A DNA stretch of 64,000 bases, taken from Sistotremastrum niveocremeum HHB9708. Taxonomy: Eukaryota > Basidiomycota > Agaricomycetes > Sistotremastrales > Sistotremastraceae. Position 1 is the stretch's first letter; each line of letters begins with the position of its first letter. A program made the position numbers and the translations under genes. Under the pieces are notes generated by a model that was given only the letters and a program-made list of their open reading frames with translations, had not been told where the DNA came from and ran no database searches. This document shows positions 1 through 13,192 of the stretch, one piece after another. Location of the stretch: the NCBI GenBank assembly GCA_001630475.1, contig KV419400.1:434940-498939 (forward strand), in the 5' to 3' direction.

Positions 1-79
1 CCACAATCGGCTTACACACTCGTCTCGGTTGGCAATCGAGCTCTCTGTCAGTCGATATTGAGAGTCTAAAGCTCTAAAT

Positions 80-2876
80 ATGTCTCATCATTCAGGTTTG
101 TTGTGATCCATGTATGTCTTCCGACGGAACTGAGTTGTTTATGCAGATCGTCGGGTTCCTAGTCGTCCTAGTACTGGAGAGGCCATCCGATTCGTTGACG
201 CAGACCTCCCTTACGATCCAGACGACGAGGACTACGTTCCGGATTATGAAGATGATGGTCAGGAAGAATATGAGCTAGAAATGGAGGACGACATAGTCGA
301 CGAGATGGAGAGGAGAGGAGAAGCCGAGTTATTAGGCGATTTGGACATGGAGGACGATGAGGAAGAGGAGAACAGTGTCGACGAAGATACACCTCAGCCA
401 GCTCCTGAAGAAGATAATCCAGGACCTCTAGCTTTCATACAAAGTGAGTATCCATTTCCGGAAATACTACCTCTTCCGTTATTCCGTGCATCTTCCCTAT
501 CTTATCGTATCTCTTCCCGCAGGCCTGCTGGGTCAGGGAGAAGGCGTTCAAGTTGGCACCGTGGACTTTCAACGGTTACTAATGGCACTGAGTGCTCCTC
601 AATATCAGTCCCCAATGAACTCCAATAATAATGTCAACGACGAAGAGGAGGACGAGGAGACCACCGCTGCCCGCCAGGGGTTCATGGCACGACTGCTTCG
701 ACGAAGAGCTCCTCCTGCTCCTGCCGAACCTGAGAAATTCTATCCGACCATCACTGAGCCTCAGGAGAAGGGTCTCGAGATGTTAATGGGTGGCGAGTTC
801 GGGAGGTTGAGTAATAAGTATTATGAGCAGAATCCCCGACGTGGACCGAGGAATTTGGCAAGACTTGTGAGGGAGAGACATATTGCTAAACGAAGAATGC
901 CTGCGGCGGATCTGGCGAGTGTAAGTGCTGTCTTGTGTTTGTCAACGAGCTGTACTGAAAGTGCTTTAGAATATTCGGCCAAACTCGTCTGGGACGATTG
1001 TTGCCGCATATAGAGAGAATGCCAACGCATATTCTGGCCAATTCTCTGCTGGTACGAACATCTCGGTTTTAATTCCCTCACTTGGTCTAATCTAAGCATC
1101 CTAGACTCTTCCTTTTACTATACATGCTGTCATGGTAAGCATCCTGACCTTGATTTATCGAGATGTTTTAATTATTCCCTTTTATTTCAGATTTCCGATT
1201 GCACGTTTACGATACGACCGCTCCCTTGAGAAAGAAGCCCCAAAAATTCGTTGATCATGAGACGACGATGAAAGTCATCAAAACAATACAAGGATATCCT
1301 GTCTCATGGACAATTACCGACAGTCATTTGAGCTCTGACAATCAACGGTATGTTTCCATCATCATGTCAGATGCCTTTTCTGACGATCGAATAGACTCAT
1401 ATATGCCGCCATCGTGAGTAGAATGTCCGATTTATTGGAGTTTCCAGCTAAGAACAAATACTCAGGCACCCCAATTGTTCATGACATCCACAACGGACTC
1501 TGACACATCACATCATGTGATTGATTTCACTGATACTGGCGCCAGACGAGGACGGATTCGCGGGAGAATAGTTAACGAAGACCATTTCGGTCTTTGGAGC
1601 TGCCGCTTCTCTGCAGACGATAAAGAGATCGTTGCAGGAGGCGATGGCAATATCTTCGGTAAATTCTATCCATCCTCTTTTTATCATTCATCTTACGGTT
1701 GAATGTTATAGTATACGATCTCGTGGGGGATAGACGTACAGTGAGGATCAGTGCTCACTCCGATGATGTCAACAGTTGTTGCTGGGCCGATACCGCCTCG
1801 GGTAACGTCCTCATCAGTGCATCCGATGATAGTTTCATCAAGGTTTGGTAAGTTTCGAGACGCATTGAGTGTCGCCATCGGAATGACAACATTTTCACAG
1901 GGATCGTCGATCATTAGGATCTTCGCCGAAACCTTCCGGTGTCTTGGTTGGCCACACAGAAGGGATTACCTACGTTTCTCCCAAGGGTGACGGAAGATAC
2001 GTGATTTCAAACGGAAAAGACCAAGCACTTCGATTGTGGGATCTCCGAATGATGAGATCAAATCAAGAGTACGAGACCTTCGCTCATAGATCGTACGGTG
2101 TTAGAGGGTACGACTATCGGTAAGTCGCAAAGCCTACCGTCAAAGATACGATGTTCATGCAAATCGAACAGAATGGGTGACTATCACAAGCCCAAGTTTT
2201 CAGCGCATCCAAAAGACTGCAGCGTCATGGTGTATTCCGGACATGCAGTTTATAGAACATTGATCCGGTGTCACTTCAGTCCGACAGAAAGCACTGGTGC
2301 CCAATACATCTATTCAGGATCCGCAGACGGAAAAATCCACGCACGTCCTGCTCCGATCGTTTCATGCTCCATAACTTACCATGTTATTTTCCGTAGATTT
2401 GGTCGCTTGATGGGCAAATTGTCGAAGTTTTGGACCGCCAGCAGACTTTGCCTATGGTCATGGATCCTTCCGCGGCTGATCCCGTTGGGAAATTACATCG
2501 GAAACCGAGACGAGTATGCGTGAGGGATGTCAGCTGGCATTCACAGGTAACTTCCTGTCTTTTTGTTTGAGCGAGCTCGGCTGAGTCCATTCTTCAGGAA
2601 CCTGTCTTGATGAGTACCGCGTGGGAAGGCCAGCGTGGCTATGGTGGTGATTCGACTATTGCCCGTCATGAATGGAAGGGTCTCTTGAAGACTGGCAGTG
2701 GCACTGGTGCTGGTCTTCTCGAAGATCACGTAGAGAAGAGAGAAAAGGAGCAAGAAGAAGTTAGTACAAGGAGGTACACTCGTTTACCGCAAACAGCTGC
2801 CGTGCCCGGATCATTCGGGTCGTATGATGTTGAAGAGGATGACGACGATTCTGAGTGGATGGATGAGGATGATTAG
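80..2876 (+). CDS. DCAF11/WDR23-like WD40-repeat protein
   Basis: Multi-exon gene. A first exon of 16 nt encodes MSHHS and joins, after a 50-nt intron, a very acidic stretch rich in Asp and Glu. A basic region with LLRRRAPP follows, then the WD40 propeller. The segment around 970-1320 (AAYRENANAYSGQFSA, then DFRLHVYDT) matches the first blade of the DCAF11/WDR23 family, which supplies substrate receptors for CUL4-DDB1 ubiquitin ligases. Later blades include DDSFIKVWDRRS and DQALRLWDLR. The C-terminus is acidic and ends in DSEWMDEDD. The family assignment rests on the order of motifs; a role in proteasomal turnover of regulators is family knowledge, not visible here. At least nine exons are needed. 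The start was chosen because the short exon splices in frame to the acidic region. Confidence 0.85.
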
Positions 2877-3179
2877 AGATAGATCTATAAGTGTGGATGG
2901 AGGTGGCATTCTTTCATGTGATCATCGTGCATGTAACTGTATCTGTGTAATTGTATTGTTTGATTGAACTTGAACGTCCTTCGACGTGAACCTCGTAATG
3001 CAGGCTGTTGGGCTCCAGGAAGCCAACTCTGGAGTATATGGAGTAGAAATTGCCAGAAATAATCAATCGATCGCATTTCCATTCTTGAGCTTTGTTGACT
3101 TTTGTTTGGTAGCTTCTTCTAGATATTTCTGCAGCCGAAACCTTTCGTCATCGTGGTAAACTCAAGGTGAACGTTAACC
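2877..3179. other. Intergenic region between WD40 and GHITM genes
   Basis: About 300 bp holding the 3' end of the upstream gene and the promoter of the downstream gene. No coding signal or structured element was seen. Confidence 0.6.
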
Positions 3180-4471
3180 ATGTCGTTCTTGGTGCATAGT
3201 CTCCGAAATGTACGCATCGTCGCGAAAGAGGTTCCTCAAATCCGTTACTTCAGTCAACTTCGGCCTCAAACGACTTCGAAATTAGCTCGACCAAGCTTCC
3301 AAGCTTCCCCCATCTTCCAACGTCTTTCTCGCTCGTTCTTGACAGATGCAAGCCCTGTGATATCTAGGCCCACTGGTCAAGATGCGTGGATACGCTATGG
3401 CACGACGGCTGTAAGTTCTCATACTGAATTTGAGAAGAGACATGCGGCTCACACCCTGTAGCTTGCAGTTGGCGGCTCGGTCGTTGCGATTCAAATGTTC
3501 CTCAATCGAGAGACAAGGGACGAACTGTCGGCCGCAGAGCGTTCTCTTCTGAATGAGAGCTTCCAGTATACTGGCGCTGGCCTGGCATTGACTGCGATAG
3601 GCGCACGTTCGCTGTTCAAGTCAGGCTTCGCGTTCAGGCTCATGGCAACCAATCCATGTATGTCGAAACCATGTTTTCCCCTACGTTTGTGTTGACGATC
3701 GTGTCTCTCAGGGGTTGTTCTTGGCGTCAGTTTAGTGTCAGTCGATCCCGCTCGTCGAAGATGATTCAAGAAATTGACAACCCCTTAGAGGGAGTATAGG
3801 AACAATGATGGGGGTCTTGTACACGCCTCCTGAAAACACTGTTCAGAAACATCTCTTCTGGCTGGGGTTCAATGCTTGTCAAGCTGCCACCTTGTCTCCG
3901 CTCTTTTTTGTCAGCCCAGCTATTTTGTCTCGTGCTGCTCTGTATACCTGTGGTGTAGTGGGTTCACTATCATATGTTGGAGCGACCGCCAGGTGCGTAT
4001 TTGGCTCTGTTTCAATTCACAGGATATTCATATCCTTTACAGGAATGACAAGTATCTGTACATGGGAGGACCGCTTTTGGCAGGAGTAACAGTGGTTGCC
4101 CTGAGCTCATTGGCACCGATGGCTTTACCTCTGGGAATGCGTGGTCTTCAATTCGCAGAAGCAATTTCGTTATACGGCGGTTTGGCAGTTTTCGGTGGTT
4201 TTGTTCTCTTTGAGTAAGTTTTGCACTCAATGTTCAAATGAACTATTGGAACGATTCATTACTACCAGCACTCAAAAAATCCTCCACCACGCCCGACTTG
4301 CTGCTCAGGGATCTATGGTCGCTGATCCGCTTCGTGAATCAGTCAGCCTTGAGCTGGATATGATAAACATCTTGTGAGTGGTGTACCTCTTCGACACGAA
4401 GTGTGTCTGACTTCATATTCAGCATCCGCCTGGTACAAATCCTCGGCATGAGAAATAATTCGAAGAAATAA
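3180..4471 (+). CDS. GHITM/TMBIM5-like mitochondrial membrane protein (Bax inhibitor-1 family)
   Basis: The N-terminus is rich in Arg and Ser and poor in acids, as expected for a mitochondrial presequence. It is followed by DAWIRYGTTA and a run of hydrophobic helices typical of the Bax inhibitor-1 superfamily. Family landmarks include NDKYLYMGGPLLAG, GMRGLQFAEAISLYGGLAVF and, near the end, LELDMINIFIRLVQIL. The last exon (from about 4423) adds a short basic tail ending NSKK. In animals TMBIM5 sits in the inner mitochondrial membrane and affects cristae and cation exchange; this role is inferred by homology. At least six exons with introns near 50 nt. The gene converges on the TBL1-like gene, with about 420 bp between stop codons. 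Confidence 0.9.
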
Positions 4472-4889
4472 TTCGCGCTAGCAGTTTTGGAGGTCTTTCC
4501 ATTATGTAGCAAAATCGATCTGTATATCTAGTATTCTCCCCACTCTGTACTTAATTGCAATACTTCGTATGACGGAGTCAATCTAACATCAAAAATGTAT
4601 CACTAGTGCACTATCCCACACAACCGCACTCAGTTTACGGTGTCGCGCAAAATCCGACCGGGTGGCGCCGTTTTGTGTTCTCACTCGCAAACCATTTCAC
4701 AAAACTCTCAGCGACAAGCGCTACACGACGATTGCGATAGATTGGGAATCCACAGCAGAAGGACATAATAAAAGTACGGACAGAAACTACCAGAGCAAAG
4801 TGAACAAGAGACAGTGGAGAAAGAATGCTGTTCAAATAATAGATCAACAGGGAACAAAGAACAAGTAGATAACGATAGATTGAACGACC
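4472..4889. other. Convergent 3' intergenic region
   Basis: Lies between two converging stop codons and presumably holds both 3' UTRs and polyadenylation sites. Short open frames on both strands show no family motif or exon pattern. Confidence 0.6.
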
Positions 4890-7176
4890 TCATTCCTGCA
4901 ATTCAGGAATAAGTGAGATGTCAAGGATACCAACATCTTCATTTTCCAAACATATGCACATACGCTGACCATCGTCGTTCTGCTGCCATTCAACTTCGAA
5001 TATGCCTGCCTCGGGGCCGCCTGAGTACCAAGTCCAGACTTTCTCTTGTGTCTGTACAAAGAGAAATAAAATCCGATGAGTACACTGCAAGGACGAGACA
5101 GAGGGATTTTACCTTGACTAAGTAGACGTTCATATTTCCATCGCCGCTTCCGGTGACTAGGTATTTCCCCTTCGGACTGAAGTTTAAGGTGAAGATAGCT
5201 TTCTGGCTGCCATCGAAAACTTTTAAGCATGCCCCAGTCAGCGCATCCCATAGCCGTGCGGTGCAGTCGAACGATGACCTGGAATAATGGATGAGATATC
5301 TGGGGGCCAATTCTCAGAGTAAGACTTACGATGCTACAAGCTGTGAGTTTTCGTCATTCGAGGGACACCAATTTATTGAACCGAGGCTATCTGTATGACC
5401 TTCAAGGGTCCACATGGCGCCGCCTCGAACTGCGGGACTTTGAGGATTCTTAGCGTGCTCCTCCCACCCCCTGATATCCCATATTCTGGCCGTACGATCG
5501 TCCGAACATGACGCGAGAAGTGTTCGCGAATCATTGAATTTGATCTGATTAATCTCGTTCGTATGGCCTCTGCAATTTAGCCGGTCAACTGGACACCTAA
5601 GAAAATTCGAGCAGAGACTTACTCATAAGTCTTGAATGGTTCCGTACTATCCAGTGAAATCAGATGGATCAGTTTGTCCGCGGAACAACTAGCAAATGTA
5701 TCATCATCAAGCCAATCAACGTCCAGACAACATCCTAACGGAATGCATAAGTAAAACTTTAGGGAATAGTTCTCAAAAGAGAAGCAAACCTTTATGGACC
5801 TGAAATTTCTTGTAGATAGATTTGCTTTCTACGTCCCACACACATGCGGTCCCATCCAAGCTCGCACTCAAGAGTAATTTGCCTGTTCGAGAAAATTTGA
5901 GGGCAAAAAGGGGACCCCTCTGCTCATCGAGTTTACTAATGGAGTGAAACCCGAAGAAAGACTTCTTACATTCGCCTCCTCCTGTCTCAGATATATCTCA
6001 CCATCCAACTGCCATATCCGCAGCACACTATCATATGACCCTGTGGCCAGAAGAGTGCCCTGCGGATTCCAGTCCATTGATGTAACATCAGACTGGTCTG
6101 TCGGCGGCAGATGGCGAAGTTCGATGGGAGGTCCCACCTGTTCATTCGGCTTCGGAGGTGGTGTCCCGTCAGAAGAAGGTTGCCCACTTCTTTCGCCGAC
6201 AGTCCAGATCAACACTGTAGCATCTCTAGATCTGTATGATCCAGTGCGCAACTTTTCTGAGTAACGAGTACGTAATCATAACTATTTCAGGCACTCACCC
6301 TGTAGCAACCTTATTCGAAAAGTGGGGGTTCCATGAACATACGAATACCTAGCAGAGTTGAAGAGTTCTCTCTGTATGCACTTTCTGGAATGACTTACCT
6401 CTGCAGCGTGACCTTTCATAATATATACAGGGTCCACCTTCGGGACTACAGGAAGTACAGGTTCCACAACTTCAGATATCTCAGAATCCATTTTTGAATC
6501 TTCGGGTAGGGGTTCAATTCCAGTGTGATTAAATCCATTCGTTGCAGACGGATGAGAATCAGGAAGAGCTGAAGGAGAGTGGAGGGTCTAGGTGATTGAC
6601 GGAAATGGTTGCACTTGAGATTCATACCGGGTGTTCGAGAAACAATCTCCATAGAATCATCCATGCGTGCCCTCTTATCAACCCTCTCTAAGTCATTGTC
6701 ATCTCCTCTCGATTTCCTCTTCTGTGCACTGCCAATCCCATCCACTAACCCATTCGAATCCCCAACAAAGAGCGGTCGGCGTGGTGTTTGGGTCGCAGCA
6801 ACGGGAATCAAGGGACCACGATTGGAGTTTGGTGGATTATCTGAACACGTATGTTGTTGAAGTAGGGAAAATGGTGCTCGACAGTTGGCTGTGGACGCGT
6901 TCGTTTGCCAATGCGCTTCCACTTCGGTGTACAGCAGAGACTTGGAGAGAAGATCCACGAGCTCTCCCCTGGAAATTTTGAATGATGAATATGGAGATGC
7001 ATCTAAACGTCCCTCGGCGCGAAGAGAAAACGCTGTGTGATGAAAGCCTGGAGGAGCTTATGTCAGAACACTGTTTGTCAATTGGACGATAAAATAAAAT
7101 AATTACCCGAGTCCTGAAGATACGAGTAGATGAGGCAATTGATTTCATCGGAGGTTATCTGCATGGGAGGGGTCAT
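4890..7176 (-). CDS. TBL1/Sif2-like LisH-WD40 corepressor subunit
   Basis: The first exon encodes an N-terminal LisH motif ([18 protein letters not shown]). After an intron comes [15 protein letters not shown], matching the start of TBL1/TBL1XR1 and yeast Sif2. A low-complexity region with a basic patch ([21 protein letters not shown]) leads into a C-terminal WD40 propeller. Blades such as [38 protein letters not shown] and GNMNVYLVK are visible. The last blade ends [13 protein letters not shown] before the stop. In yeast Sif2 belongs to the Set3 histone deacetylase complex; in animals TBL1 acts in NCoR/SMRT. A nuclear corepressor role is inferred. The gene has about ten exons and is divergent from XRCC2, with 202 bp between start codons. 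Confidence 0.88.
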
Positions 7177-7378
7177 GGCGGGCCCAAGCAATTGGGGGAA
7201 GGGGGTGTTAGGACCCGCCAGTGGCGGCTAGAGGAAAGATAGCAAGTCCTTTCGAGCTCCGCTTCAACTGTCTCGGACTTGTTCGTTTCTGCATTCACGT
7301 CGTCGCCTATAGCTATGCTCTAAGGCAATCAGGGCATCAATCTATCTGGTTCCGACGTAATTACTTGAAGTAAGAGAT
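7177..7378. promoter_or_regulatory. Shared divergent promoter region of TBL1-like and XRCC2 genes
   Basis: The 202 bp between two opposite start codons must hold both promoters. No clear TATA box was recognised. Confidence 0.45.
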
Positions 7379-8584
7379 ATGGCATCAGCGAAGTCGATGC
7401 TGGAGGATATTCGGGTCGAAACAGCTCAGCAGGTACGTGTGGCATGACACAGTCGCTTGTGGTTGTTGAGTCGTTCATTTGTCTCCCTGCTCAGCTTCTC
7501 AATATTGTCCGCTATCGATGTAAGGCTTCTCCGGTCTAGTCTTTTTTCCTAAACCACATAGTCATGCTTAGCTGACCCTGTTGGTGATTCTCCCATTCCC
7601 GCCATGAACACCCATATCAAAGAGATACGACGCGATGACGAAGCCACCTACATTTCGCCCATGCGCAGGGGAGATGTCATCGAAATTCAAGGTCCCGCAG
7701 CGACAGGGAAAACCCATCTCTTATATTCTTTTGCTATGAAATGTGTTCTCCCCAGAGTCATTCCTCTCGCCGGCGCTCCTGCCCAGGATGTCTTCATTGG
7801 AGGGTGGGAGAAGAGCGCCGTCGTGATGAACTGCGATGGCCGCTGGAGCATTGTGCGCTTTCATGCTCTCCTACTCTCTCATCTGGCTGAGTTGCTCGGA
7901 CCACACGTCGACTCTCTCCCTCCTGGAAGCAACCTCGCAACCATCGCCCACGAATGTCTCACCCGCATTCATTTGTTCCATCCAACATCGTACATCTCAC
8001 TCGCTTGTACCCTTATAGCATTGCCCTCTTATCATGCCACTGATATTCCTAATTCTGAGGTCGGGATCGTATTGATAGACTCCATGTCTTCCTTCTACTG
8101 GAGTAATCGAGCGGAAGGCGAGCGCAATCCGCGGAGCCCTACTCCTTTTCAGTACGCCCTTCAAAGCCTGCAATCGTTCCGCATCTCCCACGGTCCTGTC
8201 ATTGTGGTCACAAATTGGGCGCTCAATCCACTTCCACCTCCCGATGGCGAGCAGAAGCACGATCCCAATGCATATCTTACCTCTACCTTTTTCCGACAGC
8301 ATCTTGGTCGCCCATACTCTGCTCCATTTGACGACCCTCCACGCGACAATCCAAATGCCAGGCTATACCCTCCTGTGAACCACCATATCACTCTAACCTA
8401 TAATTGCATTCCACCTTTACCCAATGGGCTCTCTCTTTCCGAGACAATCGCTGAAAATGAGTCTCGTCAAGCAGTTATCGACTCGGTAGAGATAACAGGC
8501 TATGTTAGATCGGCCGAAGCACCAGATCGTGTGTGCAAAATCAAATTTGCAATCTTAAATGATAGTATACAAATGATGCCATAG
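7379..8584 (+). CDS. XRCC2: XRCC2-like RAD51 paralogue (DNA recombination ATPase)
   Basis: Three exons (7379-7432, a 25-nt exon, then 7572-8584) give a 363-residue protein, longer than human XRCC2 (280). A RecA-type Walker A motif GPAATGKT lies at about residues 67-74. Walker B VGIVLIDS lies at about 190-197 and is followed directly by MSSFYWSNR, which matches the LDSLSAFYW stretch of animal XRCC2. GPVIVVTNWAL is the expected strand and sensor region after Walker B. The RAD51 paralogue complexes act in homologous recombination and fork protection; that function is by homology. The start was chosen because ATG at 7379 splices in frame through two short introns. The gene converges on the Srf1-like gene, with 142 bp between stop codons. 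Confidence 0.9.
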
Positions 8585-8726
8585 AAAGTACATGAGATGT
8601 TCTGAAGATGTGCACAGTAACCAGTGAAACCGAACTTGAAGATTGCCCTTGAGATTCATGAATAGGCCTTTGGGTAACAAGAATGGAATGGAGATGAATG
8701 AACAAGAGAGACGAGCGTGAGGGTTT

Positions 8727-10248
8727 CTATGCCTCTCGTAGGGAATATGTGTGATACTTGACCTTCTCGAATATGCGATAGAGGCTAATGACGAGGTTGG
8801 AGCAGTAGAGGCACAGTCCGACAAAAACCAGCCCAATCTGGATCGCTTGATCGTCACATATTCGATCGGTGGGCTGATTCTCGGACGTTGACCTCCCAAC
8901 ATCGCCCGTTAATGGGTTGACGGGGGGTGGAAGTGTGCTATACCAAGTGATGGCAGAGGCTGGGGTGCATTCGAGTGGGGAGGTGAAGATGTTATCAAAG
9001 CATAAGGATAGCGCAGCGGACCACGCGCAAATAAAAAAGACTTCTGAAAGAGTGTGAGCGAGCTTGGCCGAAGTTTTCCACAGGCCCAGTGGTCGGCCGA
9101 AATACTCGAGCTATTCGACGGATTAGATCGGTGTTTCGGCAAGGTAGTGAAGATGACTGACATATATGGCAAACATAACGTGGACAAGTGTGAGAGGGGC
9201 GAATATGATGACGAGATAGCTGACAGTCACGCTTTAGCAAACGTTCTATGGTCAGAGCAACAAAACTCACGGGGAGCTTCCAATCACGCCTTCGACGTGA
9301 TAGTCCATTTCTATTCTTCGGATCCGAATAGCAATAGCAAGGGATGCAGATGTGAATGTGAGGTTGAGAACACGGAATAGCTAAGAAAAATGCGTTAAGA
9401 ACACTTCGCGCTATATCATAGACAGTAGACGCACCAGAGGAACATAGGTGTTTCCAAGTATGAATCGCCGTAACCGCTTTCTTCTCGACGTTTTGGTCAT
9501 TGAACCACTATCTCGATCCTCCTGAGAGTAAGAAAATCGCGAGTTCTGCAAGCCCAACCCAAGCCCGTCGTCGAGCCGATCGCTGGGTATTCGCTCTCGA
9601 GGAGCCGAAGGCGACCATGGCAGATTCCATCCAGGGGTCTGTGTATGGGAAACAGTGAAGGGAGCCTGAGGTGGGGGAAGAGGGAGTTCGAGGCGAAGAT
9701 TTTCAGCCATCTCAGCCTTGTTCGCTTCACGAGTATCAGTCGCTCGAGATAGCCATGTGCGAGATCGTTCTCGGAGTGGACGCCCCAGATGAAACCTCTC
9801 GCCCTTTTCTGTATCTCGTTCCTTCTCCTTCTCCTTATCCTGAGGTCGTCTGTTGTTGAAGGGAAAGTCGTGTAGCTTGAGGCTGCGGGGATCGAGCATC
9901 ATCCACCAATTAGACTGCTGGCTATCTTCATTGACTGGGCTGGATGGGGTGACAACGACAGCAGGCGGTTTGGGAGGTGGGGCGCCATCAAAGTAGCAGG
10001 CCGTTTCAACCGACGGTCGGTCGGTCGCAGCGTCGACGGGTGATGGAGGCTCATCGCGGGCCCATGCTAAAGTTTAAAATGATCAGTCATTGACTCTTTT
10101 TGAGTCCAAGAGACGTACGAGGACTGGTCACGACTGTGCGAAGCGTAGCCTTGCCCTTTGACGATTTGCTGTTGGCATCAGGAACAGCGGTAAGACTAGA
10201 TGAAGTATCCGAGTCTTTCTGACGAGCGTCGCCGCCGCCGATAGGCAT
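8727..10248 (-). CDS. Srf1-like membrane protein (regulator of phospholipase D family)
   Basis: The N-terminal third is polar and disordered, with proline runs and charged stretches such as QDKEKEKERDTEKGER. Then comes RRFILGNTYVPLVFRVLNLT, which opens the membrane part. Four hydrophobic segments follow on separate exons, including LVIIFAPLTLVHVMFAIYV, EVFFICAWSAALSLCF and IGLVFVGLCLYCSNLVISLY. EYFGRPLGLW between the second and third helices and the end VKYHTYSLREA fit the fungal Srf1 family, whose yeast member regulates phospholipase D Spo14. The family is assigned from memory of its layout and is less certain than for the enzymes here. The start MPIGGGDARQ at 10248 is the likely ATG; the frame is open further upstream. 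At least five exons. Confidence 0.72.
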
Positions 10249-10738
10249 CCTCAGCGGGTGGGGGGATGGTTTGCAGTCCAGATGCACGCAGGGCGGACAG
10301 CAGAATGTGACGAGGGAGAGGTTAGTAAGGTGGATATTAGATGCGCATCTCCTTGGGCTAGCGGAGCCCTGAATGCCGAGCGCCGCCTCGATTTGATAGC
10401 CTAGCGCGAACGTTTGCTCTTCTCCAACGCACACCCTTATCTATTAGGGTATCTTCTATATTCAACCATGCCGTTCAAGCACGTTACATGCTCGTTCTAA
10501 AAATGAAATAAAATCTAAAATCTTGCCAACAGCGAAAACAGAGAGGCAAAAATGCCTCGGGCGTGCCGTCAATGTGTGGCTGTTCGTGCCCGAAGCTGTC
10601 CCGCTCGCGACCTGATTAATGCACACGTTCTCGAATGTGCGGCCGACTGCTGCGTGGGATGCTGCGACTGTCTCCAAGTCATAAATGTAAATAGGCTCCT
10701 CTGGGGCCTGGTCGATGAGCAGCCTGCACCTCTCCATT
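10249..10738. other. Intergenic region between two minus-strand genes
   Basis: Promoter of the Srf1-like gene and 3' end of the transporter gene. Open frames here are continuations or shadows without family motifs. Confidence 0.5.
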
Positions 10739-12425
10739 TCATGGGGCACCATCGCGCACAGTTGGAGCTGGAGCCACGCTGACAGCCGACGGTCGAGCCT
10801 CTGACGGCCCAACAGGGGCCTCAGAGATTGAATGGATTGATCCTTCCTGGTCCTGCTCGGCGTTGCCCAGATGTCCTGCCACGTCCTCTAAGGTATCCCG
10901 TTTCCGTACATCTGGCGCTCTGTCCATGCCCAACACAACAAAACTAACCACGACAAAGCACGCGCCTATGATGGCTTGCGTCGAAGTTGGAACTGCCAGG
11001 AAAAAGTCTCCGATGACCGCACAGGGAATAGTCAAGCTCAATCCAACGGTAACAACCAGCGGTGTGGTTTTCAGCATGGATAAAACGTAGAGGTAATCGC
11101 TGGACAATGTTATGAACATCTGCGAGTCGTCAATCACATGCGATCGCCGATGAAATCGTAAAACGTACATTTGCAACAATTCCGGTCCACACTCTTCCGG
11201 TTGGTGGCATCTCGAGCGTCTCGACCCCAGTGAAATGGAGGATCAAGCCAATTGGCCAGCAGGTAAGTACATTGAAAAGGCCAACGAATCCGAAGAACAA
11301 CTGCATGTCAATCCGGGATTCGGAACGGATACGGACTTTGAGCAGGGTGACATAGAGTGCGTAGAATAATGCAGACAGTATTGCGAGAAAGTCGCCCAAA
11401 AGAGGCCTCCAGGTGGGATCGCGGCCGCCGGACAAGCTCGGGGGCTCAGTCCCACTTGTTGAATCGTGATCCGATATGGATACAAGGACGACGCCGCAGA
11501 AGCTTAAGTGGGATCGTAAGTATGGGACAGTGATACTTGGATTTGGGTCGTAAGCGCTGACCTCGTTATTACTGCCGCGACCTTGAGCAACGTGAAACTT
11601 TCGACCCGGAATAACCGACCAATGCCCAACGTGAAAAATCCTGAGTCAGATCGATCAGCCGATGCTATCTTCTTCGCCAAAGACGATAGGTACCGCTCAT
11701 GCTTGAAAGAATGGTGCTGCTAGCTACGCTGGTCCATCCTAGCGCCGCGTTGAGCGACCAGTTGGCTACGAACCAGAATATGCAGAACACAAGCGCAAGC
11801 TCCGCCGTTTCCCTATCAGACAGAGGTGGCAGCTCAGAAAGGCTATCATGGAGGGGTTTTCTCAGAGAATCTTGCGGTGTGTATATGCTCCTGGACAACT
11901 AAACGCCGGAAACTGAATGAGTGAACTGCTCCATCGATATGACACGTATTACTGGCGTACATGTAGGGAAGATTGTTCGGGTAGAAGTGCTTCAGATTCG
12001 GATTGCTCCCTGGACGTCTGAGTTCCCAAGGGAGATACTGTTAAGCGGGAGAGTGTGCTTACTGTGCGCTCTCAACATCAGGGCTCTGATTTCTCCTGTA
12101 CCACTTCCTTATGAAATGGGGGATAAGATACACCATGAAGGCGCTGGTGCTGATGTATGTGACCCTAAATGAGGACAATGAGTCGGTAGCGGCGGTGAGG
12201 CAAGGAACCAATTATATCTCACAGGAATGGCTTTTTGAATCCATCTGCGTATACATCTTGTGTGACGAAGTTTGACGAAGTCCAGAGCAAGACGACAATC
12301 AAGAGTAGACCGATACCAATCCAGTAATCGCGGCGATGCCACGCTATTTCCTTAGGCTGCATGATGTCCAGTTGATCTGTATTGCCAGTACGGTCCAATG
12401 ATTCCATCTGAATACTCTCAGACAT
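10739..12425 (-). CDS. SLC35F-type transporter (drug/metabolite transporter superfamily)
   Basis: Multi-exon membrane protein. The first helix is in YWIGIGLLLIVVLLWTSSNF, followed by VTQDVYADGFKKPFL, a signature of the SLC35F5/Thi74 branch. Later helices include LLGDFLAILSALFYALYVTLLK, FGFVGLFNVLTCWPIG and, near the end, VVTVGLSLTIPCAVIGDF and AIIGACFVVVSFVVLG, giving the ten-helix EamA-like fold. A soluble Ser/Ala-rich tail ends the protein. Members reside in vacuolar, Golgi or mitochondrial membranes; the substrate cannot be read from the sequence. The start MSESIQMESLDR at 12425 is the first ATG that keeps the acidic N-terminus; an ATG six codons later is also possible. Confidence 0.83.
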
Positions 12426-13192
12426 GCGACGAGTGGACAGACAGAGCCATTGCGGTGGCCGCAGTGGGCAAAGCAACCAAGAGTCAAGCTGGTCAAGATG
12501 GGCGCGAGGTTGTCGCGCGAGGTGTCGTGCTTCGGCATCCCGGCCCAGCTTCTCACAATCAATTTAGGGCTATCGCAAAAAGCCTTCGTAGTACCCAAAA
12601 TTTACTGCCAGTACTACGCTCAACAAGACATGCAGCTCAAGACAACTATAATTACACGAACCCGAGTCAGAAACGGGGAAGTAAGATTATTATTACGCTC
12701 GACGAAATTGTAGCATGTCGAACTCAGGATTTCAAAGAGAGCTCGACATTATCTGAGGGAAGGTGGTATAATCCAGTGTTGATCCAGATTCAAGGCCACG
12801 ATAGGCATCAACATACTTGATTGCTCTACTCTGCGTTATCTTCACCGTGCGCCTCAACTTTAGATCGCTGAGAAACTCGAGTCTAATTCGTCTGTATCTG
12901 ACACCATCAGGCGATCAGAAAAGAATACTGAATCCAGTGATAGTTAAGTTGATCTCCAAAGGCAAATTGGAAATGAATGGAGAGTGGATAAGTGCCAGTT
13001 GCTGGTAATGGGAAGAGTCAATCCAGACTCGTGTGACAACACGGCGTAACAACATCCATATTCTTCGCCGCGGCTCTGAAAAGCCAACGCCAGGAGTGTG
13101 CTTGTAAGTTTATCGAGAGACGATGATGACCATGCAAATGTTGACACTGAATTTAGGCTGCCTCACGCTGTTGCAAATTTGGCGTCCAGTCC
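12426..13192. other. Intergenic region between divergent transporter and PPR genes
   Basis: About 770 bp. Several open frames overlap on the plus strand but none shows a motif or a plausible exon chain. A segment near 12690-12820 is AT-rich. I see no element ends or tandem repeats. Confidence 0.5.

Noticed and set aside
6500-6530. GGTTCAATTCC resembling a tRNA B box
   Set aside because: No A box or cloverleaf arms at the right distance; it lies within the TBL1-like gene.
10462-10812. 116-codon minus-strand frame overlapping the transporter C-terminus
   Set aside because: It is in another frame of the supported SLC35F exon and has no motif or splice support.
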